NCBI RefSeq assembly: GCF_006007965.1
Contig: NZ_CP040748.1
Location: 930,001 to 994,000 of the forward strand
From: Nocardioides jishulii
Lineage (GTDB): Bacteria; Actinomycetota; Actinomycetes; Propionibacteriales; Nocardioidaceae
DNA: 64,000 bases
Direction of reading: 5' to 3'
Numbering within the stretch: position 1 is the first letter of the stretch; every line of letters starts with the position of its first letter. The position numbers were made by a program, and so were the translations under genes. Shown piece by piece: positions 25,312-34,723 of this stretch. A model generated the notes under the pieces. It did not search any database and was not told the origin of the DNA. It worked only from the letters and a program-made list of their open reading frames with translations.

Positions 25312-26832
25312 TCAGACCTGGCTCTCGCGGCGACGGTTCCTGAGCATCACGGCGAGCGCGAGGCCCAGGAGTGCCAGTCCGCCGATCACCAGGAGCGCGC
25401 TGCCCTGACCACCGGTGAGGGGGATCCCGGGGACTCGCTGCTGCGCGTTCTCGATGGTGACGTCGACGTCGGCGGTCGCACCCGTCTTGACGGCCACGGG
25501 CGTGAGGGCCGCGTCACCGCTCGGGGTGGCGAAGCCAGCAGGTGCCTGCACCTCCTTGAGGACGTAGCAACGCTGGCCCGCGTCGACCTTCTCGTTGACG
25601 CTGTCGCTCACGAACAGCCCGGCGATCTGGATCCGACCGTCGGCGCCGGAGGTGAACTGCGTGGCGCCGTTGACCGCCAGGGGAGAGCCGACGGGCTTGG
25701 CGGCCGAGCACTGGTCGGCGTACGGCGTGTCGGCGGCGTACACCTCGAAGACCGCTCCCTCCAGACCGGTGCCCGGGTTCGACGCGTCGGTCTTGTGGAG
25801 GACGAGGTCACCCCAGTGGGTGCTGACCTCGTTGGTGGTGAGCCCCTTCTGCTCGTCGGGGTCGTTGACGAACACGTCCGCCTCGTTCTTCAGGACACCG
25901 TCGCCGAGGCGCGCGATGGTGCCGACGAAGTCGACCACGACGTGCTTCCCGCCCTGGCTCTTGAGCCAGGCCAGACCGGCCTCGGTGAACTCCACGCGCA
26001 CCGTGTGCCCGGTGACAACCACGTCGTAGTAGGCCTTGTCGACGGCCGCACCCTCCACGGTGACGGTGCCGACGCCCACCTTGTCGAGCCGGTCGTCCAG
26101 GGTGTCGCGGACCACGTAGTTCTCGAACGACGTGCCCGGGGCGAGACTCGGGATCTTGGCCGAGACCGGGAAGGTCACCACGCTGCCGAGCCCGAGCGAG
26201 CCCGCGGGCTGCTGCTCGACGGACTTCGAGACGCTGGCGAGCGCGTTCTTCGGGTAGACGTTCACGTCGTACAGCCAGCCGTCCTCCCACGGGAACGGGA
26301 TGGTCACGACGAAGGGCGCGGCCTGCTGCACGACGTCGGCCGGGGCGTCACTCTCCACGACGACGTAGGCGCCGATGGTGTCCACCTCGAGAGTGGCCTC
26401 GCCCTGGGCGTCGGTGGTGGCGCTGTCCACGGCGCCACCCACCGTCCACGGCCCGGAAGGAGCTCCAGGTCCTCCGGTCAAGGTGGTGCCGTCAGCTGAC
26501 ACCTTGAGGTCCTCGAGGTGGTCCCAGGTGGAGGGGACCGTCAGGTCGACGGGCTTTCCGTCGGCGTCCAGGATCTGGTACGCCGTGAACTTCACCCCCG
26601 ACACGGGCGGGGTGGGAATGGGCGTTCCGTTGCCGTCCGGGTCCTGCACCGCGTCGGTGCCGACCTGGTTCTCGTGCTTGTGCACGACGATGGTGCCCGA
26701 GGCGTTCTCGTCGATGTTGCCGTAGCTGGGGGCGGCGTGAGCTGGCGTGAGGGCCAGCGCACCGAGCGCGAGCGCGCCGGCGCCGAGAACTGACAGGAGG
26801 CGCGTAGCACGATTCCTGCCCAGTGGTGACAT
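25312..26832 (-). CDS. LPxTG-type major pilin (SpaA/FimA-like)
   Basis: 506-aa sortase-assembled pilus shaft protein. Signal peptide 1-33 (THAHA-type end TPAHA). The pilin motif lysine is K195 in LYDVNVYPKNA. Several Ig-like CnaB domains follow, with the E box CYVLKEVQAPAGF in the last one. The sorting signal is IPLTGGQG, followed by a membrane span and an RNRRRESQV tail. Start ATG 26832 after GGAAGG. Intramolecular isopeptide bonds are likely from the CnaB fold (family knowledge). It is the middle gene between the tip protein and the sortase. Confidence 0.92.
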   Translation of the reverse strand: MSPLGRNRATRLLSVLGAGALALGALALTPAHAAPSYGNIDENASGTIVVHKHENQVGTDAVQDPDGNGTPIPTPPVSGVKFTAYQILDADGKPVDLTVPSTWDHLEDLKVSADGTTLTGGPGAPSGPWTVGGAVDSATTDAQGEATLEVDTIGAYVVVESDAPADVVQQAAPFVVTIPFPWEDGWLYDVNVYPKNALASVSKSVEQQPAGSLGLGSVVTFPVSAKIPSLAPGTSFENYVVRDTLDDRLDKVGVGTVTVEGAAVDKAYYDVVVTGHTVRVEFTEAGLAWLKSQGGKHVVVDFVGTIARLGDGVLKNEADVFVNDPDEQKGLTTNEVSTHWGDLVLHKTDASNPGTGLEGAVFEVYAADTPYADQCSAAKPVGSPLAVNGATQFTSGADGRIQIAGLFVSDSVNEKVDAGQRCYVLKEVQAPAGFATPSGDAALTPVAVKTGATADVDVTIENAQQRVPGIPLTGGQGSALLVIGGLALLGLALAVMLRNRRRESQV

Positions 26833-26927
26833 GTGCTTCCTTCCTTTCTCGTGTGCCCGGGCGGCCAGGGGCCACCACGGCGGTTGACACGTCAGGTGAC
26901 GACGAGTGCGAGGCGCGGAGGCTCGCC

Positions 26928-29660
26928 TCACGCTCGTCGGTCGTGGGAGGTCGCTCGGGAGCGGCGGCGCCAGATCGCCAGCGTCACGCCGGCCAGCAGC
27001 GCTACGACCCCCGCGACGAGGTAGGCGTCCCGACCGATGCCACCGGTCAACGGGACGCTCAAGGACGGGGCGCTCTGGTTGACGAACCGGTAGAGGGCGT
27101 GGGTCCCTGCAGGAACCGTGACTGCTTCCTCGGGGTCCTCGACGCGCTGCCACGTGCGACCACCGTCGAGGCTCATCTCGACGCGGTCGAGGAAGTAGTC
27201 GTCCTGCGCGACCGCCGCGGTGGGCTCCTCGGCGAGGACGTACGCCTGGTCAGGCCGCACCTCCCACGTCTGGGCCGACTCAGGGTCGGAGGAACCCGGC
27301 GTCGACCGGGTGTCGAGCCCCAGGTCGTTCGGTGCGGGCGTCGCACTCAGCGTCCAGTCGTCCGGAGCCGCGTCACCACCCTCGACGCTCTTCAGCAGCG
27401 TGAGCTTCGCCGTCGTGTTCGTGACCGTGCACGTGACGTCCTGGCCCGCCTGGAGGGTCACCGTGCCCTTCGTGGTCTCCACGTCGTCGCCGGTGCGCGT
27501 GTCGAGGCACTGCCACCCGTCAGCGGTGGCGACGTACTCGGACGGCCCGTCCTCGCTCAGGGTGTAGGGAACGCCCGCCGACACGGGAAGCGTGGTCCCG
27601 CTCTCCTCGTCCTGGTGGCCCGGCAGCGCGTCGGCAGGGCCGGTGGCGGAGAGCGACCAGTCCTCGGGCTGCCGCTCCCCGAACTCGACCTCCTTGACGA
27701 GGGTCAGGCGCTGCTCACACTCGACGGTGTTGGTGATGCGGTAGCGGTTCGAGCTGCCGGGCAGCGTCACCGTCGCGGTGGTCCCACCCCTGCGCAGGTC
27801 GACACCGCCAGCTGCCACCCCGTCGCCGGTCAGGGTGCTTCGGGTCAGTCGGCAGCCCGTCAGGCTCTCGTCGATGTCGGTGGTCTCACCGATCTCCAGC
27901 GCGTCCTGGGGCCGGTACCCGTCCTGCCACGCGCCCCACTCAGGCGTGCCGTGCGACGGAGTCAGCGTGGGCGAGGCGTCGAGCCCCGGGGGCTGCGTCC
28001 CGTGGTCGTACTCCTGGCCGTCGACCACCCAGGTCTTGTCGACCTGCACCCGGGCGGCCAGGTCGACCCGGTGGTCCTCGACCTCACCGGTGAGGCTGAA
28101 TCCGGTCGGCTGCTCGGCCTGGTCGCGGTCCTCCGCGATGCGCAGGCGCACGAACGTGTGGCTCATCCCCGGGTTGGCGTCGGCCGGGACGTCCCACTCC
28201 AGCGTCACCCGGTGGGGGCCACCCGAGGGGCACGTCGCCGTGGACGAGCGCTCGTCGGGGTCGAACACGCCGTTGCCGTTCCAGTCGATCCAGCCCGAGA
28301 CGTAGGCCTCGCCCGTGTCGGGGCCGTAGCAGGGCACGTCGCCGAGCGAGTAGGTCTCCCGGGTGAGCACGTCTGCTGGCAAGCGACGCCCCTCGAGGCT
28401 CGAACCGTCGAGCCCGTCCTCGTCCTGGCTCGTCGCGAGGTCGTCCCCGTCAGCGCCGGGGCTGTGCTGGAGCTGGCGTTCGGCGTCGACCGTCTCGCCG
28501 AGGAGGGTCCGTTGGGGCAGGAGCAGGCTGCTCTGCTGCGCGGTGGACAGGTTGGTCGTGGCCCAGGCGGGAATCTCGCCGCCGCGCCACGTCGGCTGCA
28601 GCAGCGCACCGGCCCGGTCGTAGCTCTCGGGAGCGTCACCGAAGTCGGCGCCCAGGACGTACCCGAGGGCGATGGCGCTGTAGCCGCGACCCTGGATCTC
28701 GACCCGGGCCGAGACGGTGTCGCGGTCAGCGTCGTTCTGCAGGAAGGCCACGGCGTTGGGCCCGTGCCCCTGGGGGTCCGGGTAGGGCCAGACGAAACCG
28801 TTCTGGAGGGCGCACTCCTGCCCTTCCGTCCCCATCCGCAACGTGTTCGCGGCTGGCCAGGACGCCTGCGTGTACGCCTGGGTGCAGGTGCGCTGCTGCT
28901 CCAGCAGCCGCCAAGCCGAGCCCGGCTCCGCGGACGTCGCCTGCACCCACTCGGGGCCGTTCTTCGGATTGGGGTTGCTGTAGTTGCGGCCGCTGCTCGC
29001 CTCGGCGTCGGCGAAGACGATGCCCTCCAGCGGGAACGGGGCGCCGTCGAGCGTGGCTTCGCACGAGAAGTCGAAGGACATGCGTGCACCGTCGGTCTGG
29101 TCCTCGGTGACGCCCACGGGGGCGCCCTCCAGGCTGGGATTCGGGTTGCCCAGGCCGATCACCATCGAGTTCGGGTTGCGGAAGTCCTGCGGGTACTGCG
29201 GGTACGCGCCTTGCGCGTACCCCGCGCCACCGACGTTGTAGAGGTCGTCCAAGGAGTCGCCGGCCCAGCTGCCCGGGGTGTAGGTCACCAGCGGGGGAGT
29301 GAGCACCACGCCGGTGTTCGCGCCGTTGGCCCCGGTCTGCTGAGGCTGCTCCCAGGACAGGCCCTTGACCGTGCAGGTGGTCCGCAGGGTCGAGGAGCCG
29401 ATCCTGCGCTCGGACGTCACGGTCTTCGAGCTCGAGGGACCCTGGAGGACGACGTCGTTGTTCTGGGAACCCCACTGCACCCAGTCGATGACCTCGGTGT
29501 AGCGGCCCTGGCTCGTCGAGGAGTCGGCGAACTCGGCCTCGGCCGGGGGGAGTGTCACCGCCCCCAGCGCACTCAGCGCCGTGGCGGCCACGGTGACGCC
29601 GACCACCGTGCGGCGCCGCCGGGTGACTCGAGTGTGTGCACCTTTCTGCAGGCAACCCAT
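26928..29660 (-). CDS. LPxTG-anchored pilus tip adhesin with GEVED domain
   Basis: 910-aa surface protein. A signal peptide of about 42 residues is followed by a large N-terminal domain (about 45-330) rich in Trp, Pro and Asn with four Cys, and then a GEVED-type module (FGDAPESYDRAGA, WIDWNGNGVFDPDE, GEVEDHRVDLAARV). Two DUF5979/prealbumin-like repeats come next, each with LTLLK-/LTLVKEV-type starts and CTVTN or VECEQRL ends. The sorting signal is VPLTGGIG, followed by a membrane span and an Arg-rich tail. Length and first position in the operon suit a tip or minor pilin. The ATG at 29660 precedes MGCLQKGAHTRVTRRRR; GGGAGAG lies upstream at a longer distance than usual. Confidence 0.87.
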   Translation of the reverse strand: MGCLQKGAHTRVTRRRRTVVGVTVAATALSALGAVTLPPAEAEFADSSTSQGRYTEVIDWVQWGSQNNDVVLQGPSSSKTVTSERRIGSSTLRTTCTVKGLSWEQPQQTGANGANTGVVLTPPLVTYTPGSWAGDSLDDLYNVGGAGYAQGAYPQYPQDFRNPNSMVIGLGNPNPSLEGAPVGVTEDQTDGARMSFDFSCEATLDGAPFPLEGIVFADAEASSGRNYSNPNPKNGPEWVQATSAEPGSAWRLLEQQRTCTQAYTQASWPAANTLRMGTEGQECALQNGFVWPYPDPQGHGPNAVAFLQNDADRDTVSARVEIQGRGYSAIALGYVLGADFGDAPESYDRAGALLQPTWRGGEIPAWATTNLSTAQQSSLLLPQRTLLGETVDAERQLQHSPGADGDDLATSQDEDGLDGSSLEGRRLPADVLTRETYSLGDVPCYGPDTGEAYVSGWIDWNGNGVFDPDERSSTATCPSGGPHRVTLEWDVPADANPGMSHTFVRLRIAEDRDQAEQPTGFSLTGEVEDHRVDLAARVQVDKTWVVDGQEYDHGTQPPGLDASPTLTPSHGTPEWGAWQDGYRPQDALEIGETTDIDESLTGCRLTRSTLTGDGVAAGGVDLRRGGTTATVTLPGSSNRYRITNTVECEQRLTLVKEVEFGERQPEDWSLSATGPADALPGHQDEESGTTLPVSAGVPYTLSEDGPSEYVATADGWQCLDTRTGDDVETTKGTVTLQAGQDVTCTVTNTTAKLTLLKSVEGGDAAPDDWTLSATPAPNDLGLDTRSTPGSSDPESAQTWEVRPDQAYVLAEEPTAAVAQDDYFLDRVEMSLDGGRTWQRVEDPEEAVTVPAGTHALYRFVNQSAPSLSVPLTGGIGRDAYLVAGVVALLAGVTLAIWRRRSRATSHDRRA

Positions 29661-29956
29661 GACTTGTTCGCTCTCCCGAGACGAATGGACGTGCGTTTTC
29701 ACTGGGGAGGGTAGGCAGACGTTTTCGGCCGCCCAAGGCAGGACGGCTGACCTGATGGGGTGAAGACGAGCACACCTCTTCAGGAGCGTCAGGAACGGTG
29801 TGGAGACGCGTTTTTGCTGCGCTGCGAGGGGCCGACGCGAAGCCGGCCAGTACCCGCACGTGGGCAGGTGGACGGGCCGATGCCCGTCTCGCGCCCGATG
29901 CCCCGCACGAGACGCAGAGGGTCGACAGCGCACGCTGGGCGAGCCAAGATGAGGGA
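29661..29956. other. Divergent intergenic region, pilus operon / tct operon
   Basis: 296 bp between the leftward pilus genes and the rightward tctC gene. It must hold the promoters of both units. I see no convincing -35/-10 pair, riboswitch or palindromic operator, and no TctD-type response regulator gene is in the window. Confidence 0.5.
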
Positions 29957-30952
29957 ATGCCCCCCAAGCGTGGTCGTCGACGGATCACGGCGACGGTGTG
30001 TGCGCTGGTGGTGGCGACCGCGAGCGCTGCCTGCGGAGTCACTCGCGGGGACGACAGCCGCGACCTCCTCATGATCATCCCCAACAGCCCAGGGGGTGGG
30101 TACGACCTCACCGGTCGCGCAGCGGTCGGGGTGATGGAGGCGGGCGGAATCACCGGCGGCGACATCACGGTCGACAACGTCGTGGGCGCCGGTGGAGCGG
30201 TTGCGATGACCTCCCTCATCGGGCGTGCCGGCGACGAGAACACGCTGATGACGGTGGGGCTCGGGGTCGTGGGATCGACCTACTCCTTCGGCAGCGAGTA
30301 CGGCGTCACCGACGCCACTCCCATCGCCCAGCTCATGAGCGAGCCGGAGGGCATCCTGGTGCCTGCCGACTCGCCCTTCGCCACGCTCGACGACCTGGTG
30401 GCCGCCTGGAAGGCCGACCCCGGTGAGATCGCCATCGGTGGTGGTTCCTCGCCGGGCGGCCCGGACCACCTCTTCCCGATGCAGCTGGCCGACACGGTCG
30501 GCATCGACCCCAACGACGTCAACTACGTGGTCTACGACGGCGGCGGTCCGCTGACCTCCGCGCTGCTGGGCAAGAAGATCCAGGTCGGCTTCTCCGGCCT
30601 CTCCGAGTTCGAGGGCTCGATCAGGAGCGGCGACCTGCGGGTGCTCGGGGTGTCGGGGGAGGAGCGCTACCCCGCCGGCCCGCTCGCCGACGTCCCGACG
30701 CTCACCGAGCAGGACGTCGACCTCGTCTTCCTCAACTGGCGCGGCGTCCTGGCGCCTCCCGACATCAGCGACGAACGCGCCGCGGCCCTCATCGGCTACT
30801 TCGAGGAGATGCACCAGAGCCCGGGCTGGGCCGAGGAGGTCGAGGCGAACGGCTGGACCGACGACTTCAGGACCGGCGACGAATTCGGCGCCTTCCTCGC
30901 CGAGCAGGACACCCGGGTGTCGGACACCCTCGACGACCTGGGGTTGCTGTGA
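29957..30952 (+). CDS. tctC: Tripartite tricarboxylate transporter substrate-binding lipoprotein
   Basis: 331 aa TctC/Bug-type receptor. A basic N terminus and a lipobox ASAAC at about residue 29 indicate a lipoprotein. The binding fold shows PNSPGGGYDLTGRA, VDNVVGAGGAVAM, GGGSSPGGPDHLFPM and YDGGGPLTSALLGKKIQVG, the usual carboxylate-recognition loops. It delivers a carboxylate (citrate-like or another organic acid) to TctAB. It overlaps tctB by 4 bp. Confidence 0.92.
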   Translation: MPPKRGRRRITATVCALVVATASAACGVTRGDDSRDLLMIIPNSPGGGYDLTGRAAVGVMEAGGITGGDITVDNVVGAGGAVAMTSLIGRAGDENTLMTVGLGVVGSTYSFGSEYGVTDATPIAQLMSEPEGILVPADSPFATLDDLVAAWKADPGEIAIGGGSSPGGPDHLFPMQLADTVGIDPNDVNYVVYDGGGPLTSALLGKKIQVGFSGLSEFEGSIRSGDLRVLGVSGEERYPAGPLADVPTLTEQDVDLVFLNWRGVLAPPDISDERAAALIGYFEEMHQSPGWAEEVEANGWTDDFRTGDEFGAFLAEQDTRVSDTLDDLGLL

Positions 30953-31476
30953 GCACCACCGACCTGGACCGCCCTGCCCCCGACGCGCAGCCCGCCCGTC
31001 CCCGGGACCGGGCCCAGTACGTCCTGGCCCTCGTCCTCGCAGCGCTCGGCGTCTACACGGTGGTCGACGCCCGGGGCCTCAACGTCGGGTTCGGCGACCC
31101 GATCGGCCCGCGGGTCTTCCCGTACGTCATCGGTACCGCCATGGTGCTGCTCGCGGTCCTGCTGGCCATCGCGACCTCGCGCGGTGACCTGCCGCAGGCC
31201 GAGGAGGGGGAGGACGTCGACCTGACGACCCCGGCCGACTGGGTCACGGTCGCCAAGCTGGTCGCCATCTGCGTGCTCAACCTGCTGCTCGTCAACGTGC
31301 TCGGGTGGGCGATCACCGGCGCGTTCCTCTTCGTGGGCGCGGCCTGGGCGCTGGGCAGCCGCACCCTGCTGAGGGACGTGCTCGTCGGGATCGTGCTGTC
31401 GGTGGGCTCCTGGTACTTCTTCTACTCCGGCCTGGGCGTGCAGCTGACCCCCGGCATCCTCGACGGGATCCTGTGA
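30949..31476 (+). CDS. tctB: Tripartite tricarboxylate transporter small membrane subunit
   Basis: 175 aa with four membrane spans and a short Pro-rich cytoplasmic N terminus. The first span ends with [21 protein letters not shown], typical of TctB (DUF1468). Starts at a GTG overlapping the tctC stop (GTGA). It pairs with TctA to form the permease. Confidence 0.92.
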   Translation: MSTTDLDRPAPDAQPARPRDRAQYVLALVLAALGVYTVVDARGLNVGFGDPIGPRVFPYVIGTAMVLLAVLLAIATSRGDLPQAEEGEDVDLTTPADWVTVAKLVAICVLNLLLVNVLGWAITGAFLFVGAAWALGSRTLLRDVLVGIVLSVGSWYFFYSGLGVQLTPGILDGIL

Positions 31477-33008
31477 TGGAGACCCTCGACCTCCTGCTCG
31501 GCGGCTTCGCCCAGGCCTTCACCTGGCAGAACCTGGCCTTCGCCGCGATCGGCGTCCTGCTCGGCACCTTCGTCGGCGTCCTGCCCGGTATCGGGCCGGC
31601 GATGGCGCTGGCCCTGCTGCTGCCGGTCACCTACGGCCTCGACGTGACCCAGGCGTTGATCATGTTCGCCGGCATCTACTACGGCGGCATGTACGGCGGG
31701 TCCACGACCTCGATCCTGCTCAACACGCCCGGTGAGAGCGCGTCGGTGATGACCGCCATCGAGGGCAACAAGATGGCCAAGCGCGGACGCGCGGCGCAGG
31801 CCCTGGCCACGGCCGCGATCGGCTCCTTCATCGCCGGCACCATCGGCACGCTGCTGGTCGCCTTCTTCATGCCGACCCTGGCCGAGCAGGCGGTGAAGAT
31901 CGGGGCGCCGACCTACTTCGCGATCATGCTGCTCTCGATGGTCCTGGTCACGAGCGTGCTCGGGGCCTCGAAGCTGCGCGGCTTCATCGGGCTCTTCATC
32001 GGCCTCACCATCGGCCTCGTGGGCCTCGACCAGTCCACCGGGCAGGCGCGCCTCACGGGCGGCACCCTCGAGCTTGCCGACGGCATCGACATCGTGGTGG
32101 TCGCGGTCGGCGTCTTCGCCATCGGCGAGGCGTTGTGGACCGCTGCCCACCTGAGGCGCCGGCCCCTCGACGTCATCCCGGTGGGCCGCCCCTTCCTGGG
32201 CCGCGAGGACTGGCAGCGGTCGTGGGCCCCGTGGCTGCGAGGCACCGCCCTCGGCTTCCCGTTCGGGGCGCTGCCGGCCGGAGGCGCAGAGACGCCGACC
32301 TTCCTGTCGTACATCGCGGAGCGCCGGCTCGCCGCGCGCAAGGGACGCGACGACGAGTTCGGCCACGGTGCCATCGAGGGCGTCGCCGGTCCCGAGGCGG
32401 CCAACAACGCCAGCGCGGCGGGCATGTTCGTCCCGCTGTTGGCGCTGGGTCTCCCGGTGACCGCGACCGCCTCGATCCTGCTGGCGGCCATGCAGAAGTA
32501 CGGCATCGTCGCCGGCCCCACCCTCATGACCGACCAGGCCGACCTGATCTGGACGCTGCTGGCGAGCCTGCTGATCGGCAACACCCTGCTGCTGGTGATC
32601 AACCTGCCGTTGGCGCCGATCTGGGCCAAGCTGCTCCGGGTGCCGCGACCGCAGCTGTACGCGGGCATCCTCTTCTTCGCCTCGCTGGGCGCCTACAGCG
32701 TCAACAGGGACCCGTTCGACCTGGCCCTGCTGCTGGTGTTCGGGGCGCTCGGCTTCGCCGTCCGCCGGTTCGGCATCCCGGTCCTGCCGCTGATCCTGGG
32801 CGTCATCCTGGGGCCGCTGATGGAGCTGAAGCTGCGCGAGGCGCTCGACGTCTCCGGCGGTGACCTCAGTGGCCTGGTCAACGAGCGGCTGGCGATCGTC
32901 GTGTACGTCCTCGTCGCGCTGGCAGTGGTGGGGCCGATCGTGCTGGGCAGGCTGCGTCCGAGGTCCGCCGTGGACGAGGTGCGGGACAACCAGGAGGTGG
33001 AGCGATGA
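31476..33008 (+). CDS. tctA: Tripartite tricarboxylate transporter large membrane subunit
   Basis: 510 aa, about 11-12 membrane spans. The family-defining N-terminal stretch is present: [39 protein letters not shown] and [15 protein letters not shown]; later [20 protein letters not shown] matches the second conserved loop. Its ATG overlaps the tctB TGA (TGATG). Secondary transport driven by ion gradients with the TctC receptor. Confidence 0.95.
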   Translation: METLDLLLGGFAQAFTWQNLAFAAIGVLLGTFVGVLPGIGPAMALALLLPVTYGLDVTQALIMFAGIYYGGMYGGSTTSILLNTPGESASVMTAIEGNKMAKRGRAAQALATAAIGSFIAGTIGTLLVAFFMPTLAEQAVKIGAPTYFAIMLLSMVLVTSVLGASKLRGFIGLFIGLTIGLVGLDQSTGQARLTGGTLELADGIDIVVVAVGVFAIGEALWTAAHLRRRPLDVIPVGRPFLGREDWQRSWAPWLRGTALGFPFGALPAGGAETPTFLSYIAERRLAARKGRDDEFGHGAIEGVAGPEAANNASAAGMFVPLLALGLPVTATASILLAAMQKYGIVAGPTLMTDQADLIWTLLASLLIGNTLLLVINLPLAPIWAKLLRVPRPQLYAGILFFASLGAYSVNRDPFDLALLLVFGALGFAVRRFGIPVLPLILGVILGPLMELKLREALDVSGGDLSGLVNERLAIVVYVLVALAVVGPIVLGRLRPRSAVDEVRDNQEVER

Positions 33009-33409
33009 CGGTCGTGGTGGGATACGTCCCCAACGAGTTCGGGGATTCCGCCCTGGAGGCAGGCGTGGAGGAGGCCCGACGCCGCGGCTCACGGGTCGTG
33101 GCCGTCAACGCCACGCGGGGCGACGCCTACATCGACGAGCGGTTCGTGGGGGAGTCCTTGCTCGGCGAGCTCGAGGAGCGGCTGGCCAGCCTGGACGTGG
33201 AGTGCGTCTTCCGCCAGACCATCGGAGCCGACATCGCCGATGAGCTGATCGCGGTCGCCGAGGAGGTGGATGCCGACATGATCGTGCTGGGCCTGCGCTC
33301 GCGTACGCCGGTCGGCAAGCTGCTGATGGGCAGCGTCGCGCAACGGGTGCTGCTCGACGCCCCCTGCGCCGTGCTCACGGTGAAGCCGCCGGGCTTCCGG
33401 GCGCGCTGA
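33005..33409 (+). CDS. Universal stress protein (UspA family), coupled to tctCBA
   Basis: 134-aa single Usp domain. The ATP-binding signature near the C terminus is partly kept: [32 protein letters not shown], matching the G-2x-G-9x-G(S/T) pattern. Its ATG overlaps the tctA stop by 4 bp, so it is the last gene of the transporter operon. Usp proteins next to carriers often modulate them in response to ATP (family knowledge); that role here is inference. Confidence 0.88.
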   Translation: MTVVVGYVPNEFGDSALEAGVEEARRRGSRVVAVNATRGDAYIDERFVGESLLGELEERLASLDVECVFRQTIGADIADELIAVAEEVDADMIVLGLRSRTPVGKLLMGSVAQRVLLDAPCAVLTVKPPGFRAR

Positions 33410-33421
33410 GCGGGCGCCCGG

Positions 33422-34459
33422 TCACGGCGCGCCCACTCCTCGCTCGACCTCCGTCGAGGTGCGGGGAGGTGCGCCCTCGTTCCACCGGTCCACGGTCTGC
33501 AGGGTCCAGAACACGAAGAAGCCGGCCAGCAGCCAGACCTCCAGCTGGAGGACCAGTCGGCTGTCGTCACCGACGGGGACGTTGAGGCCCCAGAGCGCGA
33601 GGCACCCGACGACCATGGCCGAGCCCAGCAAGAGGTAGGCGATCCCCCACCGGCGTTCGGGCGCGTCGCCGGCATGGGCGTCCTCACGCAGCCGGTGCAC
33701 ACCGATGGCGAAGATCGTCGCGATGACGAGGATGAACATGACGATGGCCGACGCGTTGTGGGCCCCGGTGAGGAAGTCGTCGCGGTCGTTGGTGAAGCTC
33801 CACACCCCCCACGCCCAGAGGGCCGTCGCGGCGCCCCACGACAACCAGTAGCTCGTCGCGTGCTCGACGACGGGCGCCCAGCGCGTCCACAGGTGCGCGA
33901 CCACGCCGACCACTCCGATGGCGAGCAGGGCCACGAAGAGCACCGTGTAGTAGGAGCTCACGTTGTTGACCACCGCGGGGGTGTGGCCCGCGATCACCGA
34001 GTCGGCCTCAGGACGGGAGGTGACCAGGCCGCCGGTGGCGTCACGCAGCCCGCACCGGTTCGTGTCCAGCGTGGGTACGAAGGCGACGATCGGCGTCAGC
34101 ATTCCCGCCAGGTTGAAGAGGCTGTCCTCGACGACCGTCTTGCCCCAGAGCACGATCATCACCACGCCCAGTGCGACGAGCGTTCCGACGAAGACCGACT
34201 GGACCGGGGTGAAGTAGTACGCGCTGATCGAGCCCTGCCAGCAGCCGCCGGCGGCGCGGTACTCCCGCAGGACCGACACTGCCAGGAGGGTGAGGAGGCC
34301 GAGGACGCTCAGCCGCAGGAAGCGGTAGGTCCGCAGGGCCACCACGGGCGCAGGGTGGCCGTGGACAGGGCCGACCGACTGGTGCTGGGCAGGGCCGAGG
34401 TCCGTGCGGACCGGCTCGCCGGCCCTCGTGCTGCTCCTGCTGTCGTCCGAGATCGCCAT
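33422..34459 (-). CDS. Hypothetical integral membrane protein (345 aa)
   Basis: About seven or eight hydrophobic spans after a hydrophilic N terminus of about 45 residues. One early extracytoplasmic loop has CWQGSISAYYFTPVQS and another has two stretches with Cys (TLDTNRCGLRD); SYYTVLFVALLAIG and FLTGAHNASAIVMFILV lie in later spans. The layout resembles DUF998-like or Frag1-like membrane proteins, but I cannot name the family. The ATG at 34459 has GGAG upstream. Convergent with the UspA gene, 12 nt apart. Confidence 0.7.
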   Translation of the reverse strand: MAISDDSRSSTRAGEPVRTDLGPAQHQSVGPVHGHPAPVVALRTYRFLRLSVLGLLTLLAVSVLREYRAAGGCWQGSISAYYFTPVQSVFVGTLVALGVVMIVLWGKTVVEDSLFNLAGMLTPIVAFVPTLDTNRCGLRDATGGLVTSRPEADSVIAGHTPAVVNNVSSYYTVLFVALLAIGVVGVVAHLWTRWAPVVEHATSYWLSWGAATALWAWGVWSFTNDRDDFLTGAHNASAIVMFILVIATIFAIGVHRLREDAHAGDAPERRWGIAYLLLGSAMVVGCLALWGLNVPVGDDSRLVLQLEVWLLAGFFVFWTLQTVDRWNEGAPPRTSTEVERGVGAP

Positions 34460-34723
34460 GGCCGACTCCACCCCAGCGCTTGCCCAGCACTTGCCCGTGG
34501 TGCGCCCGAGCGCGCACCACGCCTGGCTGGTCCTCCCAGTGTGGCCCGGCCGGGTCCGCTGCGCCAGAGGCGAGGTCGTCGCCAGCGACGTACGCGCCTG
34601 CCTGGCCGCGGGGCTGCGGTCGCTGTGCACACGGCCCAGGACCAGCCCGTCGTGCTGCGTCAGCCCGTGCGGGCAGGTGCTTCGGGGCTGGTGCTCAAGG
34701 GCGGGGAGGACCGACCCTGACGG

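Noticed and set aside
26823..29714. A 963-codon plus-strand frame opposite the tip adhesin.
   Set aside because: Its sequence is Arg/Val/Gly-rich without domain motifs and mirrors the codon bias of the adhesin gene.
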